The notes: a model not told the origin generated them from the letters alone. DNA of 64,000 nucleotides from Macropodus opercularis (GCA_030770545.1 CM061105.1:7919001-7983000); one strand, 5' to 3'. Shown: positions 1 through 10,739, numbered from the stretch's first letter. Numbers and translations are program-made.

Positions 1-1527
1 GTGAGATCAGTTATGCCATCAAGAACATCCACGGTATCAGGTAACAATTTGTCTACCAGGGTGAAATATGACACTTTTTACCCATAATGCACCTTGTATT
101 ACCACAGTCAGTTCTCATCAGACACGCCGTTGTACCTGATATATGATGTTAGTAGTAATGTGACCACTCGCTACTTTCTTCTTATTAACACAGAAATTGT
201 TTAACATAGTATAACGTTGTGTAAATACAACTGTTTACAGCCACCAACAACAAAAGATTCCTAACATTGTAACCAAAAAACAAGCTAAAAATACAGATCT
301 TTGAATTTGGTTTGCCAGCAGTCTAAGAATACAGGAGTCGGTCAGGATGGGAATTTATGGACAAGGAGGAGTATGTTGTCTGTCTTTCTGTTCTTAAGTT
401 TAGACCAGACGCTCTGTGTGTTTCTATAATGATTCAGCAGTGGTTAACCGCCTCAGCCAAAAAATGGCCACCCAAGACAGAATCAGAAAGGCACCATTTT
501 AACTTGAGTTCTGGCCAAAGACAATAACAGGTCCAACGTCCGCTGGCTGTTATATCACATCAGTAAAAATGCTGGTAATGGCTCATTGATGCAGGCACAC
601 AGGGTGTTAAGGTGCGTGGTTGCAGCTGGTAGGACTAAAGTCAAGTAAACCAGTACTGCCTTAATACAAAGCGCATCCACTGTAGGTTCACTGGGTGCTA
701 TAGAGGCTGTATTTCATAATATTTGTCTTTCCTTGTGGGCTTCAGGACTGGACTCTTCACCCCAGACATGGCATTTGAAGCCATAGTGAAGAAGCAGATC
801 ATAAAGCTGAAGGAGCCCTGTGTGAAGTGTGTGGACATGGTCATCCAGGAGCTGATTAACACAGTGCGCCAGTGCTCCAACAAGGTACGTGGGGGCAAAA
901 AAACGGATTGGGACAGACGAGTAGTGTGGATTTTAAGATTTAGTTCTGTGATGTTCATTGTTCTAGATTTATTACGTTGAGGAAATGATACGTTGTGTTG
1001 TGTTCTCAGTTGGATTGCTACCCGACGCTGCGTGAGGAAACAGAGAGGATTGTAACGTCTCACATCAGAGACAGAGAGGGTCGGTCCAAGGACCAGGTGA
1101 CGTTTGTCTTGGACACGCACGCATTTTAAATTGATATGCTCGTTCTTGCCGTTTTGTAAGATTAAGCTGTGCTGGATCTGTTTATTCAGTGTACAGATTT
1201 GAAAGTGGCACGTGAAAACGATTTTCACAACAAATGTTTTGTGTGTTTTTAGGTTCTTTTGTTGATTGATATCCAGCTTTCGTACATCAACACTAACCAT
1301 GAGGACTTCATTGGCTTTGCAAAGTAAAGATTCCAACTTAGCTTGGCTTCAGAATTATAAAACATTTTTCACTGAACATATTAGAGTAGTAAGAAGAAAG
1401 GCTTCATACTTTTTCTCGTTGTTATCCTTTGTGTCCTCCTGTCAACTCTGTTTTGTTCTTCGTCCACTTCAGTGCGCAACAGAGGAGCAGTCAGACTAAT
1501 AAGAGCCAGAGTTCAGCAGGAAATCAG
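1..1527 (+). CDS. dnm3: dnm3 exons for the C-terminal stalk
   Basis: Five exons (1-40, 746-884, 1010-1096, 1253-1323, 1473-1527) encode the distal part of the dynamin stalk (older name: middle domain), which assembles dynamin into helices. Recognisable peptides are EISYAIKNIHGIR, RTGLFTPDMAFEAIVKKQ, LREETERIVTSHIRDREG, IDIQLSYINTNHEDFIGFA and NAQQRSSQ. The last leads into a short variable linker before the PH domain. The first exon is cut by the window edge after two bases of a split codon. In mammals the RTGLFTPD exon is one of a mutually exclusive pair. Only one version is seen here, and neither the 705-bp intron before it nor the 125-bp intron after it shows a second copy. Confidence 0.95.
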
Positions 1528-4500
1528 GTGAGCATTTGTCACGACTTGCGTGTCTCACAGGTTTGGGGCTGTTCTGCAGTTTAGGAGGGTGGATACTGCA
1601 GAAGGAAAACAAAGACAGAAACATGGCGAAGAGATGAAATCGCTCCGATGCAAGAAATCTTTCATTTGAGTGCATCTGTTGCGTTGCACATCATATGTAT
1701 CATACGTTTTGTCTTTTCAGTCTGTAGCCTTAGTGTTTCATGCATGCTGAATGATGATTAGTTTGGTTTTATGATTTTACCTCAGTGATGGAGTCACGCT
1801 GGGTTCTGTTACTGTATGCCGCCATCGCTGGTGTTTTTGTTGAGACATTTCCTTTTTGTTTGAACCCCTCCTGTGTCATCAAGGTTCCACTTTGCATTTC
1901 ATCCCCATCCCTTAGTGAGAACCTCAGCTGCCCAGTATTGGGTGTCTGTTGGTGAGTACTGCTCATCGTGGGTTATGGTTTGCTATGGAATTGTGCCTGC
2001 AGTGACACTTCTGCCCATTGTGTGGTGCTCTCCAGCAATGCTGTCATTTCGTCCCATGCTGACAGATGCAGATTGGCAAATGTCTCTATCTGTGTAGCTT
2101 ACTGTTTTGCAGATACATTTCTTAAGTTGCAGTAGAAAGGTTGGGGTTCGTTAGAACTACAGGGTGCCTAAAACCCCCACACTGCTTCCTGTTGCAGGCC
2201 TCGTCTCCTCCCGCATCAGGCCTGATTGTAAGAGTTTACATTCTAACTCTTTTCTCTACAACACGCTCTTTACCCACCAAGGCCTGCAGACTACAAGGGG
2301 TTGCCAATAAGACATTTTGTCAAGTTTCTTTGGTTTGGCTTTCAAAACTTTTCATAATTCCAAAACCTGTGCTAGAATTCGTTCAGTATTCTTTGACGAA
2401 TCTAACAGCAAAACTGCTCTTTCATTGGTGCCTATGACAGACAGGCTTTGTAATGATTTGGGTAACCTCCTTAGTGAGTCTTAGGCAGCGCGAGACTGAC
2501 AGTAATCTAACCTAATATTCACTTGGCACTGTGCCCACGGCCTGTTTGTGTAGGGCTTGTAGGGTTAATACACCTAACACAGACAAACACATGCTTTCTT
2601 GTGTGCTTGGGGCACTTAACACAATGGTCACTTAACAAGCTAACACGGGCCTCTGCTTGTGAAATGTTTCCTTGAATGCACTGACAGTCACATGCTCGGC
2701 TCAGATTGAGCCACCGATAAGACACAATGGCACGCGTAACCTGACCTTTACACACATTGCAATTCATGCACTGAGGTTTTCCTCATATTACTGTGGGACC
2801 TATCTATCTATCTGTCTGTCTGTCTGTCTGTCTGTCTATCATCTGATCTCTCTACCCTCTCTCAGGTCATTCGTAAAGGCTGGCTGACCATCAACAACAT
2901 CAGCATCATGAAGGGAGGAGCCAAGGAGTACTGGTTTGTGCTGACTGCAGAGAGTCTCTCGTGGTTCAAAGATGATGAGGTGAGTTTACAGGCCTCTGAC
3001 CAATCGTCATCTCACACTGCAGCTCACCGTAGCTTGGCAGAGAGTTTTAATGTAATTTAAGTCATTGTTTTGGCTCTGTTTCTCTGTATGTACTGAACAA
3101 ACAGCTAAGACAACGAAGCGACATTATAAAACATACCAATATAGAGTGTTTTCAAGGGTAACTTTATTTTTAATTTCATCATCACATATCAATATTCATT
3201 CATGGAGAACACAGGATGCAGCATTGGGTCCATCACTGTCACTGTTGGCAGGCTGACGTCTATCTGCCTGTCTGTGCCTGCTGTACAGGTTGGAGGATAT
3301 TCTGCACAGCAAGTGTAGATAGGCAGACACACTGCAACTCCATCGGCCAGTCTCTCTCTGTGCTAATTCTAGGAGAAACACATAGAGCTGAACATTTAGC
3401 AGAAAGGGAAACAAGTTGATTGATTAGCTGTATTTTTTCTACGCGCTAATTCTTTAGGTCAACAATAGTTCATTTTTCTTTCTGAGTAATGCATCATTGA
3501 AATGAGTTTACAGTATGAATTGAGTATGAGAATGAAGAGTTTGGCCATGAATCTGTCATTCACTCCTTTTTCATTCATCTTTCCCTTTGTCTGGGGGTTT
3601 CCTCTCTTTATTCTCTCCCTACCTCGTTCCACAGGGAGTTTAGACATTTACTTCTTCTTTGCACTTCCAATTCAATGTTCACTCAAAGACACCCAAAAAT
3701 ATACGCGCACACACACTCAGCCCTCAGAGGGCCGCACGGCGTCGAGGCTACAGAGTCATGTGATACGTTAGTGTGGTAACATAGGAAATTATAGACTCCA
3801 CTGGCTTCGCCTTGTATATTTCTGTTTTACACTCTGTGAACTTTATATAGTCACATATGTGTGCATGTGCACACGCACAGACGCACGTGCACGCCCTCCT
3901 CCCTCTCTCGGTGTGGTTGGCAGTAACTTGGATTCTTGGCCGGGAAATCACAGGATTTTAATCCAAACATCAGCTTTCGTTGTTTGGGGCAGAGTGAAAC
4001 AACTCTATTAAATATCAGTACCCCCTTTGGCTTCCAGTCTTTACCTTCATAAACAGGGATCAGTTCATGACACCAAGTCACTGTTTGTCTAGAGAAAACG
4101 CGTAATATTATGCAAGCAGCACTTTAGCTGTGTGTCCTTTACCACAAACCAGCAACATACTTTACTTGAACTAAATAAACACTAAATCACTGATTCAGTG
4201 TATCTATACTGGGTCTTTTGTTTCTTTGTTTCTTGCACCATAAGCAGAACCGCTTGTCCTACAGTACTTTGCATTATTTTACACCACAGCAGTCTAGTAT
4301 AAATCAGTGTCCCTTGCCTTGAGTCTTCCAAGTCCACTTTGGCCACCCACTGAAATAACTTCACTGGAGGTGTCTGACTGTATTTTCAAACTCCACTTGA
4401 TTGATTGGCCCTTCGTTCCTTTGGCTCGTGTTTGATGCTTTGCAGCCACACTCGCTCCTCCCCCTCCTTCCAGTGGACCACATCTTCATCAGAGCACCGG

Positions 4501-7500
4501 GCTAGCAGCCTGCACACTTACTCATTCATGCTATAAATTATGTGAGCTTGTTATTTTGCGAGTTTGGCTTGAAATCTTCCATCAGTATGGCTCAACGTTT
4601 AGACGTTCACACCTTTTTTGGGTGAAATCTTCAGTTAGTGTTGAAAGTTTGTGACATGTTTATTCCAGACAGAAGTGAAAAGGCAGTGTTGTGTTAGAAT
4701 GCGCTTAGGACAAAATACAGATGATTTCAAATCAAATACACATGACAAATGGATTAAGACAGAAAGGGGTGAGGAGGAAGCAGCGGATGCACAAACACAC
4801 GTCTTGAAGACCCTGAGTGCCAACAGAAAGACAGACAGAGCGACGCACAAAGTCATACTGACAGAAGAGGGTCCGTGCCCAGTCTAACCAATGTGCAGAC
4901 TACTGTACACCAGTATGACAATGAACAGGTAGTCTGAACACTGGGTGGACGGAGCCGGAGTTAAGAGCCAGGCCTTGTGTGGTGTTTTCTGCCATTCCAG
5001 ATGCTTGCGGCTCTGTCGTCTGTGCCCTTCCTTGGCCTCTCTCCATTTTGGCAGTTAGGATCCTGTCTTTCGAAAACCCCTCGAAACTGCGATTCACCTC
5101 GTCCCCGTCCGAAGCCGTGTCCGGCCTGTTGCTGCACGTTTCTTGGCGTGTCTATTTGTTTTGGTACGCGGGTCCCGTCGCGGTCCGTTTTGGTCACGCC
5201 GGCCATGAAGAGTATCCAGCCTTGACGTGGCATATTCGCTTAGACGACTGGGACAGACTGGCTGCACGTTCACAAAAAAAGAGGGAAAGAGAGATGGGGG
5301 GAGTGAGTGACTGAGAAAGGGAGAAGAAGGGAGAGGAAGAGGGAGGGGACCTGTGTGACCATATAAGGGTCGCAGTGACCCCTTGGGAAATACAGCACAG
5401 AAGAGTCTGCTGAGTTTTCCTGTCTTCTCTTCTTCTTCTCTCCTCATCTGCCTTAATTCTTACCTGCAACCATCTAGCACCGCTTTCCAGACCGTCAGAC
5501 CAGATGTGGGCTTTCTTCTGTAAATCTTTGCAAATCCACTTTTGTGTTTCTTCTTCTTCTTGGTCTCTCCTCCTCCACAACCCGCCGTTCTCCCTCCTTC
5601 CCCGCTTCTCTGTGTGCTGCTAAGCACTACCAGATGTTGAGTTTTAACGCCAGGCTGTCATTTAATCTCCCTTGCTCTCACTCTCTCTCCCTCCTTCTTC
5701 TTCAAGAAAAAAAAAAGTGGACAGGAAGTGGGCCCCTCTGGAATGGAAAGAAAAAATATTGAAAAAATATCGAGGGGGAGGGATAAAAGAAAGTTTAAAA
5801 AGAGAGTTAAAAAAGATGGAGGTCAGGATACAGTGTACGCATGTAGAGCAGCATTTTGAAGCAGCCGCCTCAGGACCTCTTTGAATCTGTCACAGCTTGT
5901 GCCCCGAACGATGAACGTTACATTTGAGCGGTGCGTTATCTGGACCTCCAGTGCGTTTATATACCTGCAGATCCCCGGCTTTACCGCAGCCACAGCTTCT
6001 CCTCAGATTTAAAGCTCTACTTCTCCCCGACAAAATGCAACGTAAAAAACGCCTGAGTCTTGACCCACACTGTAATGACTTCCACATGTGCTCTCCTTCT
6101 CTCATTTTTCTTTCTCTGTTTCTGCTTCCCCTTCTCCACCCATTCCCCCCCTGCCTCCCACGTTAACTTCTCCCCCATACCTCCTCCCTCCTGTCGCCCG
6201 TTACTCTTTCTGCTTACCCACATTCTCCATCTTTGAAAATTCCACCTTTCTATCACCAGCATCGTGTTGAAATTGTTTGTGTCAACGTTACTGTGCAGCA
6301 CACGAGGGAATAACCGAGGCTGAGACTTGGGAATTAGAGCTTTAATTGCCTTCTGTCTTCCTCATTCTCAGGAGAAGGAGAAAAAGTACATGCTTCCACT
6401 GGACAACCTGAAGGTCCGCGATGTTGAGAAGAGTTTCATGTCCAGCAAACACATTTTCTGCATTTTCAACACAGAATCAAGGTCAGCTGTCACCTTCACC
6501 TCAGACATATTTTTTTTTTACGTGTAGCTCATGGGCCTGCAAATGAGACTCTCGTAGCAGTTGTGTGCAGTATGTGAAGCAGAAAGAGTTCGAGGCCTGT
6601 GTGTTGGTGCAGCCGCTGAAATGTGTTTTGGATTATGTGTTGTTTACAGTATGGATCCATGCATGTGTGTATGAGAGTAAACTTGGAAGCACAACTGGGG
6701 TTGATGAAGCTCTTGATGTTGTCGTACCATTATGTACTGTACTGTGCTATTACTGTACAGTACTATTGTGTATTTTCTCATTATTATAATACATAGAAAA
6801 CCAGCAGCTAATAATATAAATCTAACTCGTCCATATCATGGTAAGTGTGTCATTGTCTAATTCTAATAGAATTATTAGTGATTAATTGTTTATAATATAA
6901 TAGTTTGTTTAATGCAAAAAATTGTTCAGCATGATTATATTTTGACACTGGGTTATTGTGCAGTATTATCTCTATAGCAGTCATCTCCTGTGTGCAGGAA
7001 CGTGTATAAGGACAATCGCACGCTGGAGTTGGCCTGTGACTCTCAGGATGATGTGGACAGCTGGAAATCTTCTCTCCTTCGTGCTGGAGTCTATCCTGAA
7101 AAGACCATTACGGTTAGAAACCTCATTCATTTTCCATGCAACTGGACACCTTTCTGCTTTTAATAAAATATACAATATACAATAATCCCCAATGCAATGA
7201 AAGAAATAATAATAACATTTAATAATAATTTAAATTATTTCTCCCCTTTCCTTATGTGTAGGTTGAGAGTGAGACGACCAGCACCACTGATAACTTCTCC
7301 ATGGACCCTCAGCTGGAGCGTAAAGTGGAAACCATCCGTAACCTGGTGGACTCCTACATGGCTATTGTAAACAAGTGTATCCGCGACCTCATACCTAAGA
7401 CCATTATGCATCTCATGATCAGCAATGTAAGAACATACATGTAGTGTAAAGACAGCTCTGTATTCCACATTACTCTATGGATGTTATACTTGTGGTTATA

Positions 7501-8790
7501 AACCATCAGAATGTTCTTTCTCTGCAACTTTACAATCTTTATAATCTTGGACATCTTGTGTACATCACTAGGTGAAGGACTTCATCAATGCAGAGCTGTT
7601 GGCCCAGCTGTATTCTGCAGGTGACCAGAATGCCCTGATGGATGAGTCTCAGGAGCAGGCCCAGAGGAGAGACGAGGTTCTGAGAACTCACCAGGCCCTG
7701 AAGGAGGCTCTGGCCATCATTGGTGATATCTCCACCTCTACTGTCACCGTCCCTCTGCCTCCGCCGGTTGACACATCCTGGATGGGAGGAGCTGGTGGTC
7801 GCCGGTACAGTGAAATTTAAATGCTTAAATGGAAAGGGGCTGGATTATAATTTTTAGAAATTGTTGAATAATTTAGCAGTGGGTCTTTTACCAAAACATT
7901 GTTCTGGATTACACACTTTCTCCTCCAGGTCTCCTCCACCCAGTCCCACTGCCCCCAGGAGGATGTCTTCAGGCCAGCGCCCGGCTCCCAGAGGGGCCCC
8001 ACCACCACCAAATCGCCCAGGACCTCTGGGGCCTTTTAACAATAGTGCAGATAGCCCTCAGGCTCCCAGCCGCCCAAACCGGGCCCCTCCTAGCATCCCA
8101 AGGTGAGTGAAACTCTAACAGGTTATCTGCTGGGAGGCAAACTGTGTCTTTTGTTAGAATGGAAGTAAAGATGTTCAAAGTGAAACTGTGCACAAACAAC
8201 GTGGACATATTATTATCCAAATCTTTTATTTTTCTAATTTTTTAGTGTGGATATATCTGTTATATAATATTATCCAAGGATGATCGAGGCTCATGGTTAT
8301 CTAAAGGTTTTGATACCACTGTAGAAGCTAGAGCCAGGAAACAGTGTTGTTTAACACAAAGACTGGCTCATGCTATAGGTAACTAAATCTGCCTCTTAGC
8401 TCCTCTAAAGCTAAAATATCAACACGCTTAATTCATACAAAAAGCAAATGTGTAGGAACAAGACACCAGTTTTATGGGGGTTAATCTTTAGGAAGACCTT
8501 ACGCGGAGCCAGGCTTCTAAGCTCGGCCGAGAAGCTGCTGGCGCTAGGGTAATATTTAGAGTTGAGCAAGGGTTGTGTCAAGCTTTTCACTTAACTCATA
8601 TATGCACAAAACAATTCAGCTCTTCAGTGTGAAATAAGCAGAAAATACATGTGAGTAAAAGCAATTCTCTTCTTTCTCTTCTCCCCTTTTCATCTTTCCT
8701 CTTCTGTGACAATTTGCTTACATCGCATCATTCATTCTCTTTTGTAGCCGGCGGCCCCCTCCCTCTCCTACAAGACAGGTCCCACCATAA
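1..8790 (+). CDS. dnm3: dynamin-3, 3' half of gene (12 exons, 5' end outside window)
   Basis: Dynamin is the large GTPase that wraps and cuts the necks of endocytic vesicles; dynamin 3 is enriched in neurons and testis. Coding exons with GT-AG junctions and continuous phase are 1-40, 746-884, 1010-1096, 1253-1323, 1473-1527, 2866-2979, 6372-6481, 6998-7112, 7262-7426, 7572-7804, 7929-8102 and 8748-8790. They give about 447 residues, roughly half of the usual 860-870. The GTPase domain and early stalk lie before the window. The order stalk, PH, GED, proline-rich tail is complete. The paralogue is set by the antisense mir-199/mir-214 pair in the PH intron and by suco downstream, both hallmarks of DNM3 rather than DNM1 or DNM2. 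Teleosts often keep two copies (a and b), and I cannot tell which this is. The donor after 7112 (GTTAGA) is the weakest junction. Confidence 0.95.
41..745 (+). other. dnm3 intron, no feature seen
   Basis: This 705-bp intron runs between the HGI and RTGLFTPD exons. It has a clear donor and acceptor. I see no second copy of the alternative stalk exon, no RNA hairpin of a known family and no repeat. Confidence 0.7.
2801..2840. repeat. (TATC)n/(TCTG)n microsatellite
   Basis: About 40 bp of TATC then TCTG units, ending 25 bp before the acceptor of the first PH exon of dnm3. Confidence 0.9.
2866..7112 (+). CDS. dnm3: dnm3 exons for the PH domain
   Basis: Three exons (2866-2979, 6372-6481, 6998-7112) encode the pleckstrin-homology domain that binds PI(4,5)P2 at the membrane. 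They start at VIRKGWLTINNISIMKGG and end at RAGVYPEKTIT. The strand with EYWFVLTAESLSWFKDDE, the segment KYMLPLDNLKVRDVEKSFMS and the C-terminal helix LACDSQDDVDSWKSSLLRAG are typical of dynamins. The 3.4-kb intron after the first PH exon is the largest in the visible part of the gene and hosts the antisense mir-199/mir-214 hairpins, as intron 14 does in mammalian DNM3. Confidence 0.95.
3255..3335 (-). ncRNA. mir214: mir-214 precursor hairpin
   Basis: Read on the minus strand, 3284-3264 matches the 21 nt of mature miR-214-3p (starts ACAGCAGGCACAG). Positions 3325-3304 match miR-214-5p with a single difference at one base. The two arms pair through a loop at about 3285-3303. miR-214 acts in skeletal, muscle and neural development, in part through Ezh2 and Sufu. 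It lies about 1.55 kb downstream of mir-199 on the same strand, as in other vertebrates, and both come from the Dnm3os transcript. Exact Drosha ends are estimated. Confidence 0.95.
4877..4949 (-). ncRNA. mir199: mir-199 precursor hairpin
   Basis: On the minus strand, 4945-4923 matches all 23 nt of mature miR-199a-5p (starts CCCAGTGTTCAGAC). Positions 4906-4885 match all 22 nt of miR-199a-3p (starts ACAGTAGTCTGCAC). The arms fold around a 16-nt loop. Being antisense inside dnm3 and next to mir-214 identifies this as the miR-199a-2 type locus; the other vertebrate copies lie in DNM1 and DNM2 without mir-214. Precursor ends are estimated. Confidence 0.96.
5359..5368. promoter_or_regulatory. CArG/TATA-like element upstream of mir-199
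   Basis: CCATATAAGG is a perfect CArG box (CC, six A/T, GG), the SRF binding consensus. It also contains a TATA-like core readable on both strands. Its place upstream of the mir-199/214 unit on the minus strand makes it a candidate core element for dnm3os. This is a short motif and the functional role is inferred. Confidence 0.35.
7262..7804 (+). CDS. dnm3: dnm3 exons for the GTPase effector domain (GED)
   Basis: Exons 7262-7426 and 7572-7804 encode the PH-GED linker and the GED, a helix that packs on the stalk and completes the bundle signalling element. Markers are NFSMDPQLERKVETIRNLVD, the invariant segment CIRDLIPKTIMHLMISN, VKDFINAELLAQLYSAGDQN and the end QAQRRDEVLRTHQALKEAL. The linker VESETTSTTDN is short and differs from the mammalian one, as expected for this variable region. 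The second exon runs on into PLPPPVDTSW, the first part of the proline-rich tail. Confidence 0.95.
7929..8790 (+). CDS. dnm3: dnm3 exons for the proline-rich C-terminus
   Basis: Exon 7929-8102 encodes an Arg/Pro-rich tail that recruits SH3 proteins (amphiphysin, endophilin, syndapin). Visible ligands are RSPPPSPTAPRR, RGAPPPPNRPGPLGP and PSRPNR, the last identical to the amphiphysin SH3 site known from dynamin 1. The last exon starts at 8748 and completes SRRPPPSPTR, shared with mammalian DNM3 isoforms, then reads QVPP and stops at 8788-8790. In mammals SPTR is followed by PTIIRP. Here the bases for PTII are present just downstream but are shifted out of frame by a 5-nt stretch (CAGGT), so this tail ends early. 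A longer form through another acceptor (8778) is possible but unsupported. Confidence 0.85.
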
Positions 8791-10365
8791 TCATCTAAAG
8801 GGGGGAGCTCATACCCTTGTCCCCCTCCCTGATCCGCTCCATCCCCCCTCTCCTAGCCATGGCTTCTGCTGTCCTGGTCTCTCCTTAGTGCAGACACCGA
8901 AGTCTCTGACCCCTTTGACCCTCAGTTTCCTGCCAGGTGACGATGTCCATATATCTATGTACAATATGGTACTTGTCTTGTGGTGTATGTGTACGTGCGC
9001 TTGTTGCTCGCCTGTGATCCAGGTTTGCTTAGCAGATCCACTACCAGTATCAATCCCTGGAACCTCTCTCCCACAAACCTCTCACTAAGCCAGCCACTAC
9101 CCCCACTTGCTGCTTCTACATGACAATACGCTCAGCAGTCGTACTGCCCTACTCATTCCAAAATGCAGCATGGCACATAAGCTGCTTTTATTGCATGGGA
9201 GTGTGTGTATGTGGAGTGAGTGTGTGTGTGTGTGTGCGGGTGTATGTGTAAGGGGGTGGGACTAATTTGCCTATATGTAGGCTGAAGTTGATTTAGTATG
9301 TATTAATTTATTCTATAATGCCCCCTATAGTACTGTAAGTGTTAATTATCAGCTTAATGTTCTCTTAGGAACACAAGTTGTATCTTAGTGTGTGTGTCTG
9401 TGTGTGAGTACACATTGTGTGTGAGAGAGAGGGTGTGAGGACACGTGTGCATGAGCTGTCTGTCTGCACGTTTGTAGCTGTTTCAGTTGTGTTTGTTTTC
9501 ATGGTCAAAGCTGTTAATGATGAATCACTAAACCCTGTGGGGTAACTTTATTGTTGGACTTGTGTGAGTTGTTCCTGTGTTGTAGTAGCAGCCATACACA
9601 CATAGCAAGGCTGAGGAGCACCTTCAATATTATCTATATGGAAACAGCCTCAATAATGCATTTAATCTTGTCATAGGTGTCCACCTGTGCTGTATCAATG
9701 GTCAAGTTGTGACCCATGCAACCTTAAGCTCAGATTCAGATTCTGGGGTGAGATGGAACTTGACACACAAAAAAATGTACTACCTAACGTGGTAAAATGC
9801 AACAGCGACAAACATTTAGCCGTTTTCTCAGGTTTGAATCATACTCCATGCACATCACAAACTATCCCTCTTTGTCTCTTCTCATCTCTCCCAGCCTCCT
9901 ATTTCTTCTATTCCAGCCACCACAGCCAGATAGTCAGCATCTGCATCAGAGCTTAAGGTGGTATTGTCAGTGTATCAAGTGCTTCTCTGTCCGTTTGTTA
10001 TTGTGTATGTGGGCCCAAACTGTGTTCTGATGTATATAGGTAATGATAAGGAGATACTGTACCTGTGGACTATGAAGATCTCATCAAAGATCCTAGCGCT
10101 TTAATTGTTCTCTATGTCTCTATTCACTAAATGCTCTATTCTCTCTAATTTAGACTGCCTTACCGGCACAAATTACAATTCTGTATTGCCAAAGCTAAAT
10201 GTTGAAAAAAAAAAAGAATCAGCTGATCGAGTAAACAACAAAATGATTCCAGTTGTGGTGAGATGGTGTTATTTAGCAGAGGGCATAATGTTAAACTGGG
10301 GGAATTGCATCAGTTGTTATTTTTGGTGTCTCTGTATCGCTCCTCAATAAACTTCTTCCTCATAA
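8791..10365 (+). other. dnm3: probable dnm3 3'UTR
   Basis: After the stop at 8790, about 1.57 kb follows with no exon-like signal, a GT-rich patch (9205-9240) and a polyadenylation signal near the end. Alternative coding of a longer dynamin tail from this stretch cannot be excluded. An open frame runs to 9088, and a DPFDP peptide (an AP2-binding type motif) occurs near 8905, but without clear splice support. Confidence 0.6.
10346..10351 (+). terminator. polyadenylation signal AATAAA, probably of dnm3
   Basis: A canonical AATAAA about 1.55 kb after the dnm3 stop, followed by a T/G-rich stretch (TGTTGTCGTCAG), fits the transcript end. The suco promoter begins about 400 bp further on. Confidence 0.6.
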
Positions 10366-10533
10366 AGTGTTGTCGTCAGTCTTCTCTGTTTTCTGCGCAG
10401 TACGTGTATTTATTTACAGTACATCCCGAACGTCCAGTGTGACTTCTAGTGTAACTCCTCTCATGCCATGCGGTCACTGTTCATTCCTCAGTTATGTTTC
10501 TAGAGTCCTCAGGGTGTTTGTGTCTGAGTGGAG

Positions 10534-10552
10534 GGCGACCCCTAGTGGCGGC
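10534..10552 (-). promoter_or_regulatory. CTCF-like motif between dnm3 and suco
   Basis: The minus strand reads CCGCCACTAGGGGTCGCCC, one mismatch from the CTCF core CCACTAGGGGGCG. It lies in the short gap between the dnm3 poly(A) signal and the suco promoter and points away from suco. Motif only; occupancy is unknown. Confidence 0.5.
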
Positions 10553-10739
10553 TCTGGTAAAACATTTAAAAACCCGTCTAAATGGGTTATCATAAATTAC
10601 AGAAATTCATATTTTAATTCAGTTGTTCGCATCTTTCTAAGTTTTCCATTTGCTGTAATATCTTTGTTTCTTGTCATTACACTATATCGTCATTATAAGT
10701 CGCGCATAATGCAACTTTGTAACATTTTTAATGCTTCAC

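Larger units (their letters stand above)
3163..5400 (-). ncRNA. dnm3os: probable dnm3os primary transcript (antisense host of mir-199/mir-214)
   Basis: Both hairpins are on the minus strand inside the dnm3 PH intron, so they need their own antisense transcript, known in mammals and zebrafish as Dnm3os. Its limits here are inferred. A minus-strand AATAAA (3168-3163) lies about 90 nt beyond mir-214 and could end it. A palindromic CCATATAAGG at 5359-5368, about 410 nt upstream of mir-199, could be a TATA or SRF element of its promoter. The start could equally lie further upstream, up to about 6.3 kb. No long conserved ORF is seen, as expected for a noncoding host. Confidence 0.6.

Noticed and set aside
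5094..5580. Overlapping ORFs on both strands near the mir-199 promoter region
   Set aside because: They arise from GA/CT-rich low-complexity sequence. The translations are Pro/Ser/Leu or Glu/Arg runs. The interval is better explained as noncoding dnm3os or intron.
8651..9088. 145-residue frame over the dnm3 last exon as an alternative tail
   Set aside because: It would need an acceptor at 8778 instead of 8747 and would replace the conserved SRRPPPSPTR tail with unrecognised sequence. No supporting motif.
41..10365. PIGC, which lies within a DNM3 intron in mammals
   Set aside because: No PIGC-like open frame appears in any visible dnm3 intron on either strand. It could lie in an intron before the window.
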